A DNA stretch of 6,891 nt from Pseudomonadota bacterium (GTDB lineage: Bacteria; Desulfobacterota; Desulfobulbia; Desulfobulbales; DAOVYS01), in assembly GCA_030635485.1 (NCBI GenBank), contig DAOVYS010000141.1:1-6891 (forward strand), read 5' to 3'. Shown here piece after piece: positions 6,629-6,891 of the stretch. The position numbers and the translations under genes were made by a program. Under the pieces are notes generated by a model that was not told the DNA's origin, made no database searches, and saw only the letters and a program-made list of their open reading frames with translations. The number at the start of each line of letters is the position of its first letter. Within the stretch, counting starts at the first letter, position 1.

Positions 6629-6645
6629 TGTCACAGTCTGTGACA
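6629..6645. repeat. Inverted repeat, 7-base arms, 3-base spacer
   Basis: TGTCACA (6629-6635) and TGTGACA (6639-6645) are perfect inverted copies around GTC. The form is that of a helix-turn-helix dimer operator, and the half-sites use TGTGA/TCACA words like Crp-family sites but in the opposite order and with shorter spacing, so Crp binding is not inferred. It lies about 53 bases upstream of the tRNA promoter -35. No T-run follows, so it is not a terminator. Confidence 0.45.
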
Positions 6646-6677
6646 GGCCTCCGCGAGATGGATTTTTTACGACCTGA

Positions 6678-6732
6678 TAAATTAAAAAAATATTTAGTTG
6701 CTGTATGGTCGGAAATCAGTTATATTCTCCCG
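6678..6732 (+). promoter_or_regulatory. Stable-RNA promoter of tRNA-Thr
   Basis: TTGCTG (6698-6703) and TATATT (6721-6726, 5/6 to consensus) are separated by exactly 17 bases. An A/T-only stretch before the -35 (about 6678-6695) looks like an UP element, and the segment after the -10 (CTCCCG, 6727-6732) is GC-rich, as in promoters under stringent (ppGpp/DksA) control. RNA would start near 6733, just 4 bases before the mature tRNA. The combination is typical of tRNA and rRNA promoters. Confidence 0.7.
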
Positions 6733-6736
6733 TTTC

Positions 6737-6812
6737 GCTGGCGTAGCTCAATTGGCAGAGCAGCTGATTTGTAATCAGCAGGTTGCGGGTTCAAGTCCCA
6801 TCGCCAGCTCCA
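6737..6812 (+). tRNA. tRNA-Thr (anticodon TGT)
   Basis: A complete 76-base cloverleaf. The acceptor arms 6737-6743 and 6802-6808 pair perfectly over 7 bp; the discriminator is T6809 and CCA is encoded (6810-6812). The D-arm holds the usual TAGCTCA...TTGG pattern. The anticodon stem 6763-6767/6775-6779 pairs perfectly around the loop TTTGTAA, giving anticodon TGT (6770-6772), which reads ACA and other ACN threonine codons. The T-arm contains GGTTCAAGTCC. There is no intron or mismatch in the acceptor and anticodon stems. It is transcribed from its own promoter and not from qmoC. Confidence 0.97.
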
Positions 6813-6824
6813 GGAGTGAGTCTC

Positions 6825-6848
6825 ATTTGCAGGTTGATTTGCAGGTCG
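6825..6848 (+). repeat. Two tandem copies of a 12-base unit after the tRNA
   Basis: ATTTGCAGGTTG (6825-6836) is followed directly by ATTTGCAGGTCG (6837-6848), 11 of 12 identical. It lies 12 bases after the tRNA CCA end in non-coding DNA. It may be a replication-slippage duplication or part of the leader of the next gene; no function can be assigned. Confidence 0.5.
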
Positions 6849-6879
6849 GAAATTGTGATATTTGGACCGGTAAAATCCT

Positions 6880-6886
6880 AGGAGGT
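6880..6886 (+). promoter_or_regulatory. Strong ribosome binding site of a gene starting at or beyond the window end
   Basis: AGGAGGT is fully complementary to the core 16S 3' end, and only 5 bases remain before the window stops, so an ATG at or just after 6892 would be ideally spaced. The only start-like codon inside (TTG at 6887) is too close to the site. No terminator is seen between the tRNA and this site, so the tRNA and the unseen gene may be co-transcribed. In many bacteria tRNA-Thr genes lead into a tuf unit, but nothing here identifies the gene. Confidence 0.5.
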
Positions 6887-6891
6887 TGTCC

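Larger units (their letters stand above)
6496..6697. other. Intergenic region without a recognisable gene
   Basis: Together with the terminator and promoter around it this is about 300 bases without a protein gene between qmoC and the tRNA. No credible coding frame is seen on either strand. It contains two perfect inverted repeats (6539-6550 and 6629-6645), a run of seven G (6569-6575), a GT-rich patch (6615-6630) and an A/T-rich tail leading into the tRNA promoter. Confidence 0.6.

Noticed and set aside
6569..6643. Tiny frame (TTG at 6590, about 17 codons) behind the GGGGGGGAGG run
   Set aside because: Too short, weak start codon, low-complexity Val/Gly/Leu content, and it runs into the inverted repeat. 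The G-run is not enough to call a gene.
6629..6645. Crp-type binding site
   Set aside because: Half-sites are in the reverse order (TCACA before TGTGA) and spacing does not fit the Crp consensus, so it is kept only as an unexplained inverted repeat.
1..6891. CRISPR array, insertion sequence, prophage or attachment site
   Set aside because: No spaced direct repeats, transposase, integrase or tRNA-end duplication was seen. The tRNA 3' end is not repeated within the window.

Overview
The window is a stretch of core dissimilatory sulfur metabolism from a Gram-negative sulfate-reducing or sulfur-disproportionating bacterium of the Desulfobacterota type. The order cannot be fixed by eye; AprA and tRNA wording is compatible with a Desulfobulbales-like organism, but that is a weak inference. 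The marker is the gene order aprA-qmoA-qmoB-qmoC, all on the + strand. A membrane QmoC, rather than a soluble HdrBC pair, follows QmoAB, which fits Gram-negative lineages.

Layout. 1-1248: 3' part of aprA (catalytic subunit of APS reductase), cut by the window edge. 1249-1494: intergenic stretch with a weak stem and two strong intrinsic terminators in tandem, then an AT-rich leader. 1495-2760: qmoA. 2767-5031: qmoB, only 6 bases after qmoA and probably translationally coupled to it. 5032-5221: a 190-base gap holding an almost ideal intrinsic terminator, which separates qmoC from qmoAB. 5222-6433: qmoC, whose best start is the ATG at 5222. 6463-6495: terminator of the qmo region. 6496-6697: no gene seen, but two perfect inverted repeats. 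6698-6736: a convincing stable-RNA promoter. 6737-6812: tRNA-Thr(TGT) with encoded CCA. 6813-6891: a short 12-base tandem repeat and a strong Shine-Dalgarno sequence at the very end, suggesting another gene starting just outside.

How the genes work together. AprAB reduces adenosine 5'-phosphosulfate to sulfite and AMP in the cytoplasm (or runs in reverse during sulfur oxidation or disproportionation). The Qmo complex links the quinone pool to AprAB: QmoC is a heme b membrane subunit with a two-cluster ferredoxin head, and QmoA and QmoB are HdrA-like flavin/iron-sulfur subunits on the cytoplasmic side. The cysteine inventory shows QmoA and QmoB have become complementary paralogues: each keeps a different subset of the HdrA iron-sulfur sites.

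The proteins belong to a described system. The less ordinary aspects are in the control DNA: each metabolic block is punctuated by its own terminator, including one inside the qmo cluster, and unexplained palindromes lie upstream of the tRNA.
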